Below, piece by piece: positions 48,236 through 60,482 of a stretch of DNA of 64,000 nucleotides (position 1 is its first letter; each line of letters begins with the position of its first letter). The translations under genes and the position numbers were made by a program. Origin of the DNA: Mixophyes australis (lineage: Eukaryota > Chordata > Amphibia > Anura > Limnodynastidae). The stretch covers positions 346,979,875 to 347,043,874 of the forward strand of contig JAVHZZ010000003.1 of NCBI GenBank assembly GCA_036250195.1, in the 5' to 3' direction. The notes under the pieces were generated by a model that was not told where the DNA came from, searched no databases, and was given only the letters and a program-made list of their open reading frames with translations.

Positions 48236-49309
48236 AATGCCAATGTTTATTATGTTTAAAAAGCAACTTATTGTAGTGTATTCACACTAAGCATGATGTA
48301 GGATCTGTAACAGCCAGGGCACTCTAATGTTGTCTAGCCAACCCCAAAGGTCATCCACACGACAGAGTGCACTCACAGGTACTTATATATAATTATACAG
48401 AGTAAGAGCACAGGGCCTTGCAGCTATTGGGACTCTTGCTTTGAGCTTCGGCTGATGAAAGGCTAAGAGGCACATTTTTAGAATAGAAGAAAATGATATT
48501 CAGAAATGTACCTTAAATGCAGTGACAGGAGTGAAGGTCATAAGCAATGTACGTCATGTTGTTTAATGTCTTTACTTCACTGCAAACCCTATTATCAGCC
48601 AGTTTAGATGCAAAAGACTTCGGTGCATAGAAATCAGCATTCTACCACGATCAAAGACCTCAAACTTTCTTCATTTTATAGTAGGCATTTGTGAATGTTA
48701 AGTGTGCTGTTTTCTATAAAATAACCTGCTTTTTAGGTGCTCCATTAAGATAAGAGTATGCAACATTTCCAATTAATGTAAAGCTAGAATATCAACAAAT
48801 TGCAGATGGCAGGAACGAGATTTACAGGCGCCCGTGGAAGGCAATCAACGACACTTGAAAATACACCCAAATTGTGTATTTTGCACATTCCACGTCACGC
48901 GCAGACTGTATATTTTCTTTCTCAGACAATAACAACATAATTTCAAAACCATGCTTATTTCGCTAATAATTCAGTTTCCCACATCATGCAGCTGGGAAGA
49001 TAAATGTATTACTGAAATAACCCTTGATGCCGGGAGCTGATCTATGTGAAAAGTTATCTAAAAATATTTGCCAGACAAAAAGTTTGAAAAGAATAACTTA
49101 AGACTGTTTTGCTTTCATTAAAAAAACAACAACATATTTCTAATTGTTGGAAATCAAAATACTTCTATTACAAAAAAATAAAAAAGTGACACCGAGACTC
49201 TCACAGATGTCTGCCAAGATTTGTGGGGTAAAATTCAAGTAATTGGTGTTGAAGTATAGATAGATAAACAGGAGTGTTGGATCTTAATTAATCAATGTGC
49301 AAAGACTAT

Positions 49310-49415
49310 CATCATCATCATTTATTTATATAGCGCCACTACTTACGCAGCGCTGTACAGAGAACTCCTTCACATCAGTCCCTGCCCCATTGGAGCTTAC
49401 AGTCTAAATTCCCTA

Positions 49416-49450
<35 letters not shown>

Positions 49451-49657
49451 GACAAAGGTCAATTTTGATAGCTGCCAATTAACCTACCAATATGTTTTTT
49501 GGGAGTGTGGGAGGAAACCGGAGCACCCAGAGGAAACCCACGCATACACAGGGAGAACATACAAACTCCACACAGATTAGGCAATGGTCGGGAATTGAAC
49601 TCATGACCCCAGTGCTGGGAGGCAGAAGTGCTAACCACTACGCCACTGTGCTGCCCG
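49310..49657 (-). mobile_element. V-SINE, full length
   Basis: (ATC)n, TTTATTTATATAGCGCCAC, an internal (CA)n run at about 49421-49446, core complement and head complement GTGCTAACCACTACGCCAC, CTGTGCTGCCC. Flanked by AAAGACTAT and AGAGACTAT (8 of 9 match). Confidence 0.92.
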
Positions 49658-50050
49658 AGAGACTATTTCTTCTGCTAAAGTCAGTGTTACATATTTAAAG
49701 GCTTTTCTTTTAAATTCAGTTTAAATAACCCCTGTACTAATATACTAATAGCCCCTGTACTGTAGTGCAAATTGTGCAACTACAGTAAAGGCAACATTCG
49801 TAGATGAGCCCTATAGCCTCAAGAGGACTCATAATTCAGTCTAGCCTTACTCTTCACCCTTTAATTATCAACCATAAATGTTTAAACTCTGACGAAGTAC
49901 TCAACCAATAGCATACAACAATAATGGTACTCTATAGTTATATTTACTGCACTCTATGGAACATGACAGAGTAATCCTAGGAGTTCAATTACATGTTTTT
50001 TCTGTTTGCAAGACAATACAAAATATTTGTCGAAAAACTTGTCACACCTA

Positions 50051-50213
50051 GGGGTATATTTACTAAATTGCTGGTTTGAAAAAGTGGAGTTGCTGCCTAT
50101 AGTAACCAGATTCTAGTTATCATTTATTTAGTACATTCTACAGCTAGAATCTGATTGGTTGCTATAGGCAACATCTCCACTTTTTCAAACCCACAGTTCA
50201 GTAAATATACCCC
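50051..50213. mobile_element. 163-bp palindromic MITE (copy 8)
   Basis: GGGGTATATTTACTAAATTG and its inverse, with inner GTTGCTATAGGCAACATCTC arms. CTA flanks it at 50048-50050 and 50214-50216. It is 13 bp shorter than the 176-bp copies because of small central deletions. Confidence 0.85.
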
Positions 50214-51096
50214 CTAATCTGCCCAACTATGCCTCCATTTTTCAAAGCCGTCCCCTACCTGATAAGCCACTCCCTTTTCTGTATCTGAAAATTGTGATGG
50301 TGCCTCCAAAAACAGGACTAGTCGGAGGTATGAGTTAGAGGGCAGAGCACAATCTGAGGCTGGTACAGAGCGATGCCGTTTCCTTGGAAACTAGACAGAT
50401 ACATGTACAAGAGAATCTACTATTCCAGAATTATGTAAGATAGAGAAGCACCAGCTGCTTCTCTGAAGGATTGGACAGAGTGCATAATGGACAGCTTTAG
50501 AGTATAAACATATCAGTTCAGGTATTTTATTTAATTCACTAATTAATGCGACCACATGTATTATGACAAAAGGATGGTTTTACTTGCTCTTCAATCCTAC
50601 ACTAAATATTGCAAGAAGAACATCATAGTTTTTAGGATTAGTGGCACCACATTATTGCACTGAAGCTGGCAGAGCCCAACAGCATAAGGGGACCATATAT
50701 GCATCTGAGGCTATCTGCAATTCAATATTTCATATAGACAATATAGACAAAATCAATGTATATATCCATGCACCTATGTCAGATTAGACTGCTCCAGTGT
50801 TGGATGTTGTATTAGAATGTATCATTTATTTATTTTTGTCAGTGATACAACTTGGGGTATTGTGGTTCCAGAAAATTATACTGCTATATAAATATGTCAT
50901 ATTGTCAAGAATAAATGACACTATGCAGTAAAGGCTGAATACATCACATTCCCTATACTCTCCACAAAGCCATAGTATCCTACCCACAATGTCTTATCTT
51001 ATATACATGTTTACACATGCTTATGTCGGCGCAGACAGGTTGGCGGGGCGCCCTCCTGCGTGCTTGTAATGTTCTGCCGACCCTGTATGGACAAAT

Positions 51097-51406
51097 AATC
51101 ATCATTTATATAGCGCCACTAATTCCGCTGCGCTGTACAGAGAACTCATTCACATCAGTCCCTGGCCTATTGGAGCTTACAGTCTAAATTCCCTAACATA
51201 CACACACAGAGACTAGGGTTAATTTTCGTCACCAGCCAATTTAGCTACTAGCATGTTTTTGGAGGGTGGAAGGAAACTGGAGCACCCGGAGGAAACCCAC
51301 GCAAACACGGGAAGAAAATACAAACACCACACAGAGGCCCTTGGGAATTGAACTCATGATCCCAGCGTTGTGAGGCAGAAGTGCTAACCACTGAGCCACT
51401 GTGCCG
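51097..51406 (-). mobile_element. V-SINE with ACAAAT duplication
   Basis: ATCATCATTTATATAGCGCC tail complement, core complement and head complement GTGCTAACCACTGAGCCAC. ACAAAT is repeated at 51091-51096 and 51407-51412. Confidence 0.92.
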
Positions 51407-52020
51407 ACAAATTGGATATAAATACAGCCACTTGAGTCAAGGGTCTGGTCTTCCCTTGTACTGGCACCATAAGAAAATAGATATTACCAAATAAAAAACA
51501 ACTTTTCTGAAGCTTCGAATGAATATTCACGGAGCATTCTGAGTTCATGACACCCTCCCAGATCAAATATTTGTTTTTGTTTATGTATACAATAAAACCC
51601 ACACAATTCATCAAATTCAGGACAGCACTATACACCTACAATCCCCTTACTGATTGATGTGGCAATTTATCTAAAGAGTACACAAACAAACAGCTTAGAA
51701 AACATACGCCATTGGGCAGTCTGCAAAGTGCAAACCGGCATTCAGCTGTCAGTGGAGCTATTGATGTTGAATAATTTAATGCCAATTTCTAAATGTTTTT
51801 TTTTTATTTTTTATTTATTTACATGTTCAGGTTAAATACATTTGTTATTTCAGGCAATAAGAATGTTTTGCTTCTAACTGTTGTTCCAGTGCAGACGAGG
51901 TTAGGTCATAAAGTAAACTCTCTGTGGAGGTCCTATTTAAACAGTAGCAATGTGAAACCAGACTAGTTCTGAGTAGGTTGCAAGCAACTCAAGGTCTTTG
52001 CTTAAATGCACAATGTAGGC

Positions 52021-52128
52021 AGGGGGCGGCTCAGTGGTTAAGGACACTGTCTGACAATGAAAATAGCCTTGATCAAATCTCTCCTTGTGATATTAGAGAA
52101 GTCACTTTCTTTGCATTTCTTGTTCCAT
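52021..52128 (+). mobile_element. Degraded tRNA-type SINE, possibly MIR/CORE-like
   Basis: GGCGGCTCAGTGGTTAAGG resembles a tRNA box A region and GATCAAATCTC a box B. CTCCTTGTGATATTAGAGAA, then GTCACTTTCTTTG resembles the GACCTTGGGCAAGTCACTT segment of MIR-like SINEs. It differs from the V-SINEs elsewhere in the window. Confidence 0.5.
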
Positions 52129-52813
52129 AGTAAAAATGTATATTGAACCAAACAACGGCTAGTCAACATGTACCAATATTAAACAAGATATACCATTTCA
52201 AGAAAGGGTTTTCTTGCCAAGAGGTGAGGTAAACGCCTTACCTTAGGCAACAAAATTTATGTTGGTGACAGGGAGTAGGGCCGGCAGAACACAGTAAGCA
52301 CGGCAGGGGTGTGTCACACTAACCGTGGCACCCCGCCAGCTCACCAAGTTCTCTTACGGCTCAAAGTGTGAGGGCACTGGAGATCCTGTTGGGAGAGACA
52401 CCAATAACTTTATTAAGAAACAATCGTACTCGGAGTTGCAAACCGGTCTTTGCTCATTCTACTGGCACACCTCACCACCCAGCATAATGCATCCTCTAAA
52501 ACCCAGTCTTCAAATGCTAACAAGAGGAAGCAGATGCTGATTGGTCAGTGAATGGTCCAATCAGCATTCATTTCTTTGTGTCTGTGTATGAACAGTACAA
52601 CAGTGAGAGCAGGGATAGTGAACCTCCTCTATCCCCACCCTTACTTGTGCACCTTAGGTGATGTTTAATGACAGATGACCAGGTGGATGTGGGATGTTTT
52701 GTGTGTGTAGCTGCTGGGGGAGGAGGGCATGCAATAGGTGCCCTTAGGCTGCGGGTGGGCCAAGCCTTAACCTTTGGCAGTTATGGAATGATTTATTAGT
52801 TCTACCGCTGAAG

Positions 52814-52969
52814 CAGAAGTGGAACTAGTGAGCTGTGGGCCCCGGTGCAGGGAGGCGGTAAGGAGGGAACCGGTGCCCCCAAACGTCTGCATCCGCCATG
52901 TAGTGGGCCCCAATATCTCCATGGGCCCCGTGCACTGCACCTTTTGCACCAGTGGTAGTTCCGCCACTG
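52814..52969. mobile_element. hAT MITE abutted by a younger insertion
   Basis: CAGAAGTGGAACTAGTGAGC and GGTAGTTCCGCCACTG, related to 31345-31489. The left 8-mer is CGCTGAAG. On the right, removal of the next element restores TCCTGAAA, which shares CTGAA with it (5 of 8). That fits an old duplication later split by the element at 52974. Confidence 0.75.
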
Positions 52970-52973
52970 TCCT

Positions 52974-53279
52974 CATAGGCAAACCGAGGAGGGGGGGGGG
53001 GGTTCCTATTGCCTGGAAACCCCCTCTAAGCCTGAGGCACTGTATAATTGAGGTGGCTGGACCCTGCCCATGCTTCACACGGCTCTGTTTGAAAAGACAG
53101 AGCTGTATGCACCTAACAGTAGTGCACGCAGCATTGCCCATGTATATTATGGGGATAGGAAGAGTTGGAGAGCAGTCAAGCACTGTCTTAAAATTATAGC
53201 CACGCCCCCATGCATGCTGGTCACGCCCACTGGTGGCATGGTGTGGAAACCCCCTCTACAATTCCTGCTTTTGCCCCTG
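52974..53279. mobile_element. 306-bp element with 5-bp duplication (copy 2)
   Basis: CATAGGCAAACCGAGG at the left and CTTTTGCCCCTG at the right. GTCCT lies on both sides (52969-52973 and 53280-53284). The internal sequence matches copy 1 at 45032. A poly-G run follows the left end. Its left duplication overlaps the last base of the neighbouring hAT MITE. The 126-138 aa ORFs on both strands are shadows. Confidence 0.85.
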
Positions 53280-55461
53280 GTCCTGAAACTTGTACATTAA
53301 TATTTGTTTTGGGACCAATGATTGTGTCTGGAAAATAATACTTGCAAATAAATAACATTTACAAATAAACTACAGTAAAAAAGTTAATGTTTTTCCATAT
53401 AAATATATATAAGTTATCAGGGGGAAAGTAGCGGATGTTCTATTCAGCCCCTTTATCATCACCTTCCTTGGTGAGACAACTGTTTGTGCTGGTGTCTATT
53501 TATAGAGATCAATGATAAGTATTGTGTGTTTATAAATATGCCAAGTGATTACTGTGGTTTATGGATGTATTATTTTAAGGAAAGCCACGGGCATAACTTT
53601 TTAGCCATAATCACCCCCTCTGTTAGTGGATGGGGTACTTACAGGTACAGCTATTTAACATTTAAATGACCAATCGATTGACAAAAAAAAAAAATATTTT
53701 ATAACTGAATATTATTATCAAATATTCTGATTTCTAAAGATACCACCACAGGCGCCAGCTCTGTCGGTGCTTGATCACCCCTAATATTTGTGCTGCCTCT
53801 GTCACTAGTCATGTCTATGCATATGGGGGTGGGGGGTACATGAGCACCCCCAATAATTTTAAAACATTGGCTTTTATGGATACAGCTATCAATTAATCTG
53901 CTGTTCAGTCTCTCTCCTGTGCCAGCACTTCAGTCCTTTAAGGGGTTGTCCACGTATAGGTGGTATAGCTGTTTATCTGCACTGTCTTTGGATAAAATAC
54001 AGCCCTGCGGTGCTTTCTAAATTGGATGCACTACAATACAAAGTCATATCCAAAAGGAAACAAAAATAAAACAGCTTTAGCTGATCATCTAAAGAAACGG
54101 ACTAAAGGCAGATAAAGAGGCCAGAAAGAGGCCAGAAAGAGAAGACAATCCGTCCAAGAAAAGTTTCAGGCGGTCTTTAAGCTTAGCCAATCACCATGGA
54201 GCTAATGAAGGCACACCCCCTTACATTATTGTGATTGACAGTATCCAGAACAGGAGGATGCTAATCATTACTAAGTAAAACAACACAATCTATTGTTGCC
54301 AGTGGGATTGAAAAAAAAATCAGTGACAGGATCAGTTGCTGGTTCTTCAGGATGGAAAATATCTGAAAATAATAAAAATTCAGAGAGTGATCTATTTATT
54401 AGAAATAAACACTGATTAAAAAAACAACTTATTTTACGATGCAGATTCACATTAAAATGAGCAAAAGAAACCGGGAAAGAGCCTCATTAAAGAACGTGTC
54501 CACAGAGAGCCAACCAGGCTTCAATAATAACCACTGAGCACAAGCATCTGCAGATTACAGCACAAAACTCCACCAAAACCAGGTCACTCAACGGGACAGA
54601 GAGTCTAGTGTCTTTCAAAGCAGCAACAAGCAAAGGCTTTCTTAGGAAATGAGATACCGATTTCATAAACTCTATAGCCCAGAATGCAAAGGTCCAATTA
54701 TCAAGGACACTAAATAATAAGCAACGGAGATGGATACGAGCTCTATGGGTGGACAATCTTTCTGACACACAATTCCGGGGTTTAACACTCTAGGACACAG
54801 TCATCCTCTAATGCTTAGGATACTTAGCAATGCTATGTGGAATTGTTATTGTCTTGCAACTACTGTATATTCCTAAAATAAACACGCGTGCGGCTACATT
54901 AATTATATCGTATTTTCTTTAAGGGAAAAAAAAAAAAGGAAATATCAAGTTCCCAAGCACAATAAATATTTTTTCCTGTGTTACAGGGCCAATAAAATAA
55001 TTCACAAAAGTCGCTGTTTATATTCAGAGAGGGAGCTAAACTAAACATTTTAATGTGTTTACACTGCAAAAGATGGGAAGTAATATCTGCTGTCATTCAA
55101 ATCAAGAAAGCAGATTTTTTTGTTACATGTGACAAGGAGATGTGCTTTGTAAAACAAAACATAAGAAGGGCATGTTTGTGGTATCCGATAATACCCAACA
55201 GTGGAACATTTTTTGCCGAACCAATTTCCTGTAGGCAACAGGGAGATCGTTTCACAGTAAAGCGATGAAGGGAAGGGAGTGGCACATACCCGCCTCTGGT
55301 GAGGGCCCGACGAAGGGACTGGCCCCGGCCTCTGTACAAGGAGAGGCAGGATCCAGCACTGGGGTCTCCAGTTTCCACTGAACTGATTGCTGCATTCTCA
55401 GAAATCCTGGTACAATTACCATAATGTCCATCTACACAAAACACCTCAGTGATGTCACCTG

Positions 55462-55794
55462 GGGCCTGATTCATAAAGGTTCTTAAATTAAGAAGTTTCT
55501 TATTTCAGTCTCCTGGACAAAACCATGTTACAATGCAAGGGGTGCAAATTAGTATTCTGTTTTGCACATAAGTTAAATACTGACTGTTTTTTCATGTAGC
55601 AGACAAATATCAACTTTAAATTTCAGTGTACAAATAAGCTATCAAGTATTTGTGTGCTACATGAAAAAACAGTCAGTATTTAACTTATGTGCAAAACAGA
55701 ATACTAATTTGCACCCCTTGCATTGTAACATGGTTTTGTCCAGGAGACTTAAATAAGAAACTTCTTAATTTAAGATCCTTAATGAATCAGGCCC
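55462..55794. mobile_element. 333-bp near-perfect palindromic MITE, family 2
   Basis: GGGCCTGATTCATAAAGG and CCTTAATGAATCAGGCCC ends. Long stretches of the two arms, such as CTCCTGGACAAAACCATG and TTGCACATAAGTTAAATACT, recur inverted with very few differences. Arms are about 150 bp around a short centre. The flanking trinucleotides (CTG and TAG) do not match. Confidence 0.85.
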
Positions 55795-57080
55795 TAGGTG
55801 TTGGTGAACTGGATTCTCAGAAAAACTGGTTCAGTCAATAAAATGCCTCCACTATCAAAGGTGATGGGCTCCACTCCCAAAAAGGCTGTCTCCCCAAAAT
55901 GCTGCACTGATGTCTCCAGTTTCTAGTGGATCGGCAGGATGTGTTCTAAGTAAAGCAGATTCAGCCCACAAAAATGCCTCCATTGATATTGTTTTATGTG
56001 GATGCCAATTGGAAGTACACGTTGGGCACAAAAGCACATTGCAATGTTATATTAACAAGGTTTTAGCAATACTTGGTATCCTGTTGCCATGTTTGTTAAA
56101 TAGGTTTCCAGGTGCAATGGAAAGGGAATCTTACCTCCAGCTGGGTTACTGCCAGCAATCACAATCCCTATAGTTGGCGTAAACATACAATTTCATACAG
56201 GGTAATAGGGCTTTCCTTAATAAATATGCCCCACTGTTGTGATGGAGCTCCCACAAGTAAAAGGCTGAGAATGCAGTCATGTGAGTTAAAGGGAGACACT
56301 GGCCCTGTATATGAATCCCCACAATGCATTTCTGCAGAGCAAGTCTGTCAATCTGCCACTCACACTCTGCCTGCTTATTTAGAGAAGCATTTAACTTGCA
56401 TTAAAGACACATTAGGGCATGTAATGGGCATTAAGGTGTCACAGGTGTGGACAGGTCAGTATTAATAGAAAATGGGTTCATGGGTTTGAGATAAATGTTG
56501 CAGTTTAGTGACAAATGCACCATGCTTTCTCCCCACCTGTTTACCCCCTTCCTCCACTATAACCACAGACATGCGAGTGACATCCCATGATGCTACACAG
56601 CACTCCCACCAAGCTGCTGTTCCCAGGCCAGATTGCTTTGAATGTGTTCTGCTTTTCCTACTAACTCCACTCAAGTACCGGCCACGGCTCCGTGTGTTGT
56701 TTGTCTACAGTTTTTTCATTGTAATGTTCCCCGTGAGGCTGATGTGCACAGGGAAAAGAATCCTTGTCCTACCTCTAAAAACATCTTCTGTATTCATTAA
56801 GTTTTTAGAGCTGTTAAAGTGATTCAGTTATTAAATATAGTGCACTCCACTTATTATAGTGTATATCTTTACAGTGAAACAAGCTGCCCAACTTCCACTT
56901 GGAAATCTGAGAGTTAAGATCACATACTGCTCCAGTCAAACAAGGAATGGGATGCACCAGGTCTCTGTGCTTATTGTAAGGACACTACTTATATCAAACT
57001 AGCACTCATTTTTTTTTTTAAAATTAAGGCTGTATTTTATAATAAAATTTTGGAGCACCTCTTTTTGGGCTGTACCCAGT

Positions 57081-57507
57081 TTGTGAAATTCCCTCCCTTG
57101 CACAATAAGACTTTCCTCTAGTCTTCAAACCTTAAAGTGTTCTCTGAAAACCCACCTCTTCAGACAAGCTTATAATATTCCTCAACCAGCATCTTAATCT
57201 CCCTAGATTACCCGATTACCACCCTCTACACAGCTAACACAAGACAACAACCCTCTGACCAACACTGCTACACACACAGCCCACTCAATACTTTTACCTT
57301 TGCATTCTAGCTGGTCCAGTATGCAATATGATGTAGCACATGCCCTTGTGTTTCTAACTCCCATTGTCCTATAGATTGTAAGCTTGTGAGCAGGGTCCTC
57401 TGTCTGTATGTATTACCCAGTATTGTTTTATTAATGTTTGTTCCCAATTGTAAAGCGCTACGGAACTTGCTGGCGCTATATAAATAAATGATGATGATGA
57501 TAATAAA
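57081..57507 (+). pseudogene. L2-type LINE: ORF2 C-terminus and 3' UTR
   Basis: From 57081 one frame reads L, stop, NSLPCTIRLSS, SLQTLKCSLKTHLFRQAY, NIPQPAS. Family knowledge: L2/CR1-clade ORF2 proteins end LWNSLP...LK..LKTHLF, so the stop replaces Trp. After it come AGATTGTAAGCTTGTGAGCA, GTAAAGCGCTACGG and TATATAAATAAATGATGATG. Hence the tails of the V-SINEs here are LINE-derived. 5'-truncated and dead. Confidence 0.85.
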
Positions 57508-59482
57508 GTTATTGGAGCACCCCTTTTCTCTCTTTGGATTTAAAGGCATGGTTCTTATGGATCAGCAACCAAAAGGGCTGGCTCCATTGTGTGACGGCTG
57601 CACCTTAAGGGTGTAGCTGCTCTGTAGACCATCATGGGTTCTGGTTTTAACAAAGGGACGTTTGCCCTGAGTCCACCAAGGCCGAGTCCCCCCTCTAGAT
57701 GGATATTAGAGGCCCTAGAGGTGCCTCTATTCCAGCCCCTTGGTAAAGAATACCCTCCAGGGATACTTGCTGCGGAGCTCATGCCTCCAGCACGGTCACA
57801 CCTAATCCTGTTTTACTTCCCTTTGCTCCCCGGTCTTATTACATTTTTTTCATTATGAGCTTTCTTCTTCAATAAATATTATTTACAAACCTCAGAAAAT
57901 AAGGAGAGATCTTCTGTAATAGGCAGAAATATAATTATGCATTTAGTTAATATTAAAAAATAGGGACATTTTCGGGGACAAATCTCTAAAACTTGGGACT
58001 ATCCTTGGAAATGATGGACTGTTGGCAACTATGTTGTTATATCCCTAACATTAGTTCAAGTACTAAGGGGTCTATTTATTAGGTTGCGATCAGCCAAAAA
58101 TCTGGAGAAAACAGAGACTGGTCATCGCAGCTCTTCTTTTAATTAATCAAGGCGTGAAAACTTGAGAAATTAGAGATTTCTCCTGCCGTGACCTGCTGAA
58201 TGGTGGCCACTGGACTTCTATGAGGACTACAATGTGACTCAATTTAACAAGCTTTTCACCGCCAGTCTGTAAAAACTAATGCCATCTGAAGATGTTGTTA
58301 GCTTACCTTTGATCTATTGCCTGGCTACACCTTCCCACACATGCACAATAGCAGCAGTGTGGTAAGATCCTCCAGATTTTGGTTAATTTAGGAGGGGTGA
58401 GGGGGGTTCGTCAGGGCTCCATGGTAAACACAACCGGCAGTACACTTTGTATCTCTGCTATATGCAATGAAAAATAGACACCTAAATGTAATCTTAGACC
58501 GAGATTTGATGCAAGACCTAATATTAGCAGCTAACTAAATTCTAAGAGACCTCTGGTATATCCCTAAATTCTGAAAAATGTACGTAACCCTCACATAGCA
58601 CAGATTGCACCAGCGGAAATAATTTGTTTTCCCTTGTTCTGCCCCCTTAAGAAAACTTGATACTGCTAAGTGTGTTCTGCAAAGGGCCAACTGTGCCTTA
58701 AACCAATAATGTATGAAGTGGTCCTGGATTCTATTTATACTTTGTAATGGACTTTTGTCCTTTCTACTAAACACATGCAACAATTTTCGGACAGCACAGC
58801 TCCAGTTATAGGAATATTTAGGGCATAGGCAGTAATAACAAAGACCACTGTTCCCACAAACACAACATGCAACCAATAAAAAAATTAAATAAACAGGTTT
58901 TGTCGATGACAACTTTCCTACGTAGTTGGAATTGCCCGTACAGATGACGTTCACTTCCCAACACTCTTATCTATTGTTTTACATAACAAGAGCCCAATCC
59001 GGATTGTTTATTTCTGGGTACTGAATAAATAAAGCAATCATACGTTTTCTAAACATCCGCTGCTCCATAATAAAACTCCTTTTGTTTGAACTTTATTATT
59101 ATTATTCATGAATTGTTCCTGAAGATATTATTCAACGTGTATAAGGGGAAAACAGTTTACTTGAAAGGAAAGCAAAGTTCTTCTCAAGTTTGTAGTATTA
59201 AATATTGGTGGCTAATCCATGCTGCAATCGGAAACACTTCTTCTATTATATAATCACTATAGCTGCATGAGATTGAAGAATGTAGTTTATAACTTTCTTT
59301 TTGATCCACTAATAAACATTTGTACAAACTCTAGGAAAAGGAGAAATTCTACCTTCATACTGGATTCATATCCTGCAGCTTTTACTAAATACATTGCTTT
59401 ACCATTATGGCTTCCGTATGTGTTTTTCACCAAATATATCGAAAAATATTACAGTTTATACGGTAATATTGCGCGCGAAAAC

Positions 59483-59623
59483 AGTTAATACGGTAGTTTA
59501 CTCGCGGAATTTCAGCTATGCGAGCTGAAATTCTGCGAGTAATTACCGTATTAACGGTAATATTTTTCGAGCGCTCGTTTTTTTTGTTTTAGCGCGTTAA
59601 AACCAACAATTGAATACCCCCCT
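59483..59623. mobile_element. CG-bearing palindromic MITE fragment
   Basis: Arm GTTAATACGGTAGTTTACTC, then GCGGAATTTCAGCT, mirrors AGCTGAAATTCTGCGAGTAA, then TTACCGTATTAAC around ATGCG. Several CG dinucleotides (GCGCGCG, GAGCGCTCG) remain, unusual for methylated vertebrate repeats of any age. The right edge reads CAATTGAATACCCCCC; the matching left edge was not found. Confidence 0.6.
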
Positions 59624-59772
59624 TTATATGTGTTTTTTTTTATTATTATTATTATGTTTTCAGCTTGTTAGATACATTTATTTTTCAAACAGATTTTATC
59701 AGTCAATTTCCCAAACATGAAAATCCCAACAATGATTACAAAGACTTCAAAAACGGCAATTACTATAAATAC

Positions 59773-60016
59773 GATATAGATTAAATATAGACATACCATA
59801 ATTTATATCCACATTATGTCCGACACTTGTTATAGCAGTCAGGTATAAAACGTTACTGGAGAAAAGGGGCGGCGACTTGTTATCTCATTTCCATTGGTCA
59901 GAGTCGGATAGGTGGTTTTAGGGCGGCAATGCTATGACCAGCCGCCTGTATAATAGATAACAAGTATCGGACATACTGTGGATCTAAATTATGGTATGTT
60001 TATATTTCATCTATGT
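59773..60016. mobile_element. Element with about 60-bp terminal inverted repeats
   Basis: Left GATATAGATTAAATATAGAC, then ATACCATAATTTATATCCAC, mirrors GTGGATCTAAATTATGGTAT, then GTTTATATTTCATCTATG at about 59958-60016. The inner part has GACACTTGTTAT / ATAACAAGTATC. About 244 bp in all. The target duplication was not resolved. Confidence 0.7.
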
Positions 60017-60278
60017 CCTATTTATAGTAATCGCCGGTTTGAAGTTGTTGTAATCATTGTCGGGATTGTCATGTTTGGGAAGGTACCCCACCCGTTTTTA
60101 TACAGGGCCTATATATTCATGATTGGCCACTATCCTGAAATGTTTGGGAGGATCCCAGACTTCATAGGAGAGCAGGACATTCTCCCGCATCTTCCTAAAG
60201 TGGGTTGTGCGGGGGTCTCGATGATGCAATTCACTGTGAATTGTGTTACTTTGGCCCTGGTGCCAGATGTTCTGATCT

Positions 60279-60482
60279 AAAAACATACTGGTAGGTTAAT
60301 TGGCTGCTAACAAAATTGACCCTAGTCTCGCTCTCTGTCTCTGTGTGTGTGTCTGTGTGTGTGTGTGTTAGGGAATTTAGACTGTAAGCTCCAATGGGGC
60401 AAGGACTGATGTGAATGAGTTCTCTGTACAACGCTGCGAATTAGTGGCGCTAAATAAATAAATGGTGATGATGATGATGATT
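60279..60482 (+). mobile_element. 5'-truncated V-SINE
   Basis: Starts at AAAAACATACTGGTAGGTTA, just after the core, and continues through GGGAATTTAGACTGTAAGCT to GTGGCGCTAAATAAATAAAT and (GAT)n. Confidence 0.88.

Noticed and set aside
47864..48290. Overlapping 120-135 aa ORFs on both strands
   Set aside because: Not called as genes: GC-rich retroelement-like sequence gives open frames on both strands, and no domain is recognisable.
54487..54768. 93-aa minus-strand ORF with hydrophobic stretches
   Set aside because: I briefly considered a PKC CCFQTK exon because of a GCAGCAAC run, but the translation does not match PRKCE or any known family.
55097..56037. ETGDPSAG / ETGDISAA motif repeated in two minus-strand ORFs
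   Set aside because: The similarity is about 15-20 bp (CTCCAGTTTC area) without conserved frame beyond it, and a MITE lies between; too weak for a gene.
58535..58954. 139-aa minus-strand ORF with a hydrophobic N-terminal part
   Set aside because: No recognised domain, no splice-like boundaries and no related copy; consistent with a chance ORF.
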